A stretch of 7,088 nucleotides of DNA from a bacterium (lineage in GTDB: Bacteria > UBA9089 > UBA9088 > JAGUXG01): assembly GCA_020061965.1 (NCBI GenBank), contig JAGUXG010000088.1, forward strand, positions 1-7,088, in the 5' to 3' direction. This document shows, piece by piece, positions 6,089-7,088 of the stretch (positions within the stretch are counted from its first letter, which is position 1; the number at the start of each line of letters is the position of its first letter). The notes under the pieces were generated by a model. That model was not told the DNA's origin. It made no database searches and saw only the letters and a program-made list of their open reading frames with translations. Both the position numbers and the translations under genes were made by a program.

Positions 6089-6106
6089 AACCCCTACCCT
6101 CCTTCA
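6061..6106 (+). repeat. 46-base hairpin direct repeat, copy 2
   Basis: The second copy lies exactly 520 bases after copy 1, in the same orientation, so the two bracket the toxin-antitoxin pair. The 11-bp stem is at 6078-6088 and 6094-6104. The toxin stop TAG (6086-6088) is the top of the left arm. After the repeat the two copies diverge, sharing only AGGAAAA with a one-base shift. Confidence 0.9.
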
Positions 6107-6117
6107 GGAAAATAATC

Positions 6118-6145
6118 TCTCGCAAAGACGCAAAGGACGCTAAGA
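6118..6145 (+). repeat. Left 28-base inverted repeat flanking the GxxExxY gene
   Basis: Three CGCAAAGA-like units in tandem (CGCAAAGA, CGCAAAGGA, CGCTAAGA) preceded by TCT. The whole 28-mer matches the reverse complement of 6525-6552 at 23 of 28 bases. It ends 4 bases before the GxxExxY start codon and leaves no room for a normal ribosome binding site, apart from weak purines AAGAGA. Confidence 0.85.
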
Positions 6146-6149
6146 GATA

Positions 6150-6524
6150 ATGAATGAAGATGAATTATCTAAGATCATCGTTGATCGTTGCCTTAAAATT
6201 CATAAGGCATTAGGACCAGGATTATTGGAATCTGTCTATGAAGAAATTTTATTTTATGAATTGACAAAAGATTTAATGTGCGAAAGACAAGTAGGGATAC
6301 CTGTGAATTATGAAAGCATCAAGATGGATCTTGGGTTTAGAGCAGACATAATTGTGGAGAGCAAAGTAATAATTGAATTAAAATCTGTCGAAAAAATTAT
6401 GCCTGTTCACAAAAAACAACTTCTAACTTACTTAAAAGTAACAGGAATGAAACTTGGCTTATTGATCAATTTCAACGAAGAATTGATTAAAAATGGTATT
6501 ACACGTATTGTAAATAACTTATAA
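6150..6524 (+). CDS. GxxExxY-family protein, PDDEXK nuclease-like fold
   Basis: A 124-residue protein of the GxxExxY family (PDDEXK_3-like, PF13366). The name motif is G24-L-L-E27-S-V-Y30. A candidate PD-(D/E)XK active site follows: D66 in F-R-A-D-I-I-V and E76-L-K78 in V-I-I-E-L-K-S-V, with H87, Q90 and Y94 in the downstream helix. Length is normal (about 120-130) and all key residues are present, so it is not a decayed copy. The family is widespread, often multicopy, and its cellular role is not established to my knowledge. Nuclease activity is only inferred from the fold. The gene fills the space between two inverted 28-base repeats almost exactly (4 bases left, none right), which suggests that gene plus repeats move or spread as one unit. 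No promoter or good Shine-Dalgarno is visible. Confidence 0.9.
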   Translation: MNEDELSKIIVDRCLKIHKALGPGLLESVYEEILFYELTKDLMCERQVGIPVNYESIKMDLGFRADIIVESKVIIELKSVEKIMPVHKKQLLTYLKVTGMKLGLLINFNEELIKNGITRIVNNL

Positions 6525-6552
6525 TCTTTGCGAGCTTTGCGCCTTGGCGAGA
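6525..6552 (-). repeat. Right 28-base inverted repeat flanking the GxxExxY gene
   Basis: It begins the base after the GxxExxY stop codon. Its reverse complement reads TCTCGCCAAGGCGCAAAG and so on, differing from the left copy at 5 of 28 positions (7, 11, 19, 20, 24). Pairing of the two in RNA would loop out the whole gene. Confidence 0.85.
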
Positions 6553-6570
6553 AAAATTGGTTTTGTAAAC

Positions 6571-6948
6571 ATGAAAAATATAGCTATATGTATCTTGTTT
6601 TTTTCTGGTTTTGTCTTTGCTGATGGAACGCCGACTCTCGTACTTTCAAAGTCTGTTGTTGACGAGGCAACCCTCACCTATACTTTGGAATATGATAATA
6701 CGGGTAATGGCACAGCTACAGAATGCACAATATATGACCAGATCCCTGAAGAGACAGAATATATAAAAGATAGTGGCACTATAACCGTAGGAAGCGCTAC
6801 AATCTGGTATTCAAGTGATGGTGGTGTAAATTGGAAGAATGATGACCCTGGCACAGAGACAAGGGTCATCAAATGGAAACTTAATGGAAGTGTTCCTCCA
6901 AACGGAACAGGAACAGTCAAGTTTAAGGTAAAACAGAAACAGAAATGA
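6571..6948 (+). CDS. Small exported DUF11-domain protein
   Basis: A 125-residue protein with a signal peptide (MKN, hydrophobic I-A-I-C-I-L-F-F-S-G-F, cleavage at VFA-DG near residue 17) and one DUF11-like domain. It aligns with the C-terminal domain of the upstream propeller protein: LTYTLEYDNTGNGTATECTIYD here against LTYTITFMNEGDGTATACVLYD there, then YSSDGGVNW against YSNDGGGSW, and IKWKL against IRWNL. It keeps almost none of the other protein's cysteines and ends in a basic tail (K-V-K-Q-K-Q-K). ATG 6571 is chosen for the signal peptide. An in-frame TTG at 6544 lies inside the right inverted repeat and would mask the signal. No good Shine-Dalgarno precedes the ATG. It is too short to be a full adhesin: either a stand-alone domain or a remnant cut from a larger gene. 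Confidence 0.75.
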   Translation: MKNIAICILFFSGFVFADGTPTLVLSKSVVDEATLTYTLEYDNTGNGTATECTIYDQIPEETEYIKDSGTITVGSATIWYSSDGGVNWKNDDPGTETRVIKWKLNGSVPPNGTGTVKFKVKQKQK

Positions 6949-6989
6949 TAATAGTTCACCACGGATAATTTAACTAGACTTTGGCAAAT

Positions 6990-7087
6990 TTCCTATTTTT
7001 CGCATAAAAAAATAGAGAAAAATTTAAGATGAAGATTTAATTTAGAGCAAAAAGACTATCTTTTATTAAGGGTGCGAAAAATAGGAA
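6990..7087. repeat. 15-bp perfect inverted repeat at the right edge
   Basis: TTCCTATTTTTCGCA (6990-7004) and TGCGAAAAATAGGAA (7073-7087) are exact complements with 68 bases between. The left arm can instead pair locally: CTATTTTT (6993-7000) with AAAAATAG (7008-7015), loop of 7. A third small stem, AAAAGA-CTA-TCTTTT (7050-7064), lies in between. The gene-free stretch 6949-7088 holds nothing else I can name. It may be the end of a small non-autonomous element or the start of one running past the window. Confidence 0.6.
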
Positions 7088-7088
7088 T

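Noticed and set aside
5541..6552. CRISPR array
   Set aside because: Direct repeats occur only twice, 520 bases apart with genes between. There are no regular spacers and no cas genes.
6544..6570. TTG start for the small DUF11 protein
   Set aside because: It falls within the right inverted repeat, has no ribosome site, and puts nine residues ahead of a clean signal peptide.
6955..6965. TTCACCACGGA, resembling the start of a dispersed CACGGAG-type repeat
   Set aside because: Only 11 bases match my memory of that repeat and no further units follow.

Overview
The window looks like chromosomal DNA, about 40% G+C by eye, from a Gram-negative, probably uncultured bacterium. The Gram-negative call rests on an LpxL/HtrB-type lipid A acyltransferase. 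FeoA/FeoB and a DNA polymerase III delta subunit are ordinary bacterial housekeeping functions. The mix of GxxExxY, RelE and exported DUF11 proteins suggests a candidate-phylum or Planctomycetes/Omnitrophica/Desantisbacteria-like source, but that is a guess from gene content.

Layout: (1) 1-3057, a + strand transcription unit. A sigma70-type promoter (107-136) precedes feoA (225-476), feoB overlaps feoA by ATGA (473-2203), and a short holA-like gene follows 5 bases later (2209-3057). (2) 3072-3977, - strand, a lipid A late acyltransferase convergent with holA. Its last codons lie in a heptad repeat array (3076-3103). A candidate promoter sits at 3990-4017. (3) 3978-4238, an intergenic region holding divergent promoters, a 9-bp-arm inverted repeat and two stacked hairpins ahead of a near-perfect Shine-Dalgarno. 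(4) 4239-5543, an exported protein with six propeller-type repeats and a C-terminal DUF11 domain. (5) 5541-6552, a compact accessory block. A RelB/RelE-type toxin-antitoxin pair (5600-6088) is bounded by two 46-base direct repeats, each containing an 11-bp hairpin. A GxxExxY (PDDEXK-like) gene (6150-6524) is bounded by 28-base inverted repeats made of CGCAAAGA-like units. (6) 6571-6948, a second, small exported DUF11 protein, then about 140 bases of AT-rich DNA with a 15-bp perfect inverted repeat at the right edge.

How it fits together: feoAB would import ferrous iron, and holA is probably co-transcribed only for convenience. The two DUF11 proteins share detectable protein and local DNA similarity and are probably paralogues. 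The TA and GxxExxY units between them look like two separate repeat-delimited cassettes inserted side by side. That repeat-bounded block is the most interesting part of the window. No RNA gene, CRISPR array, transposase or integrase was seen, and no gene-free stretch exceeds 300 bases.
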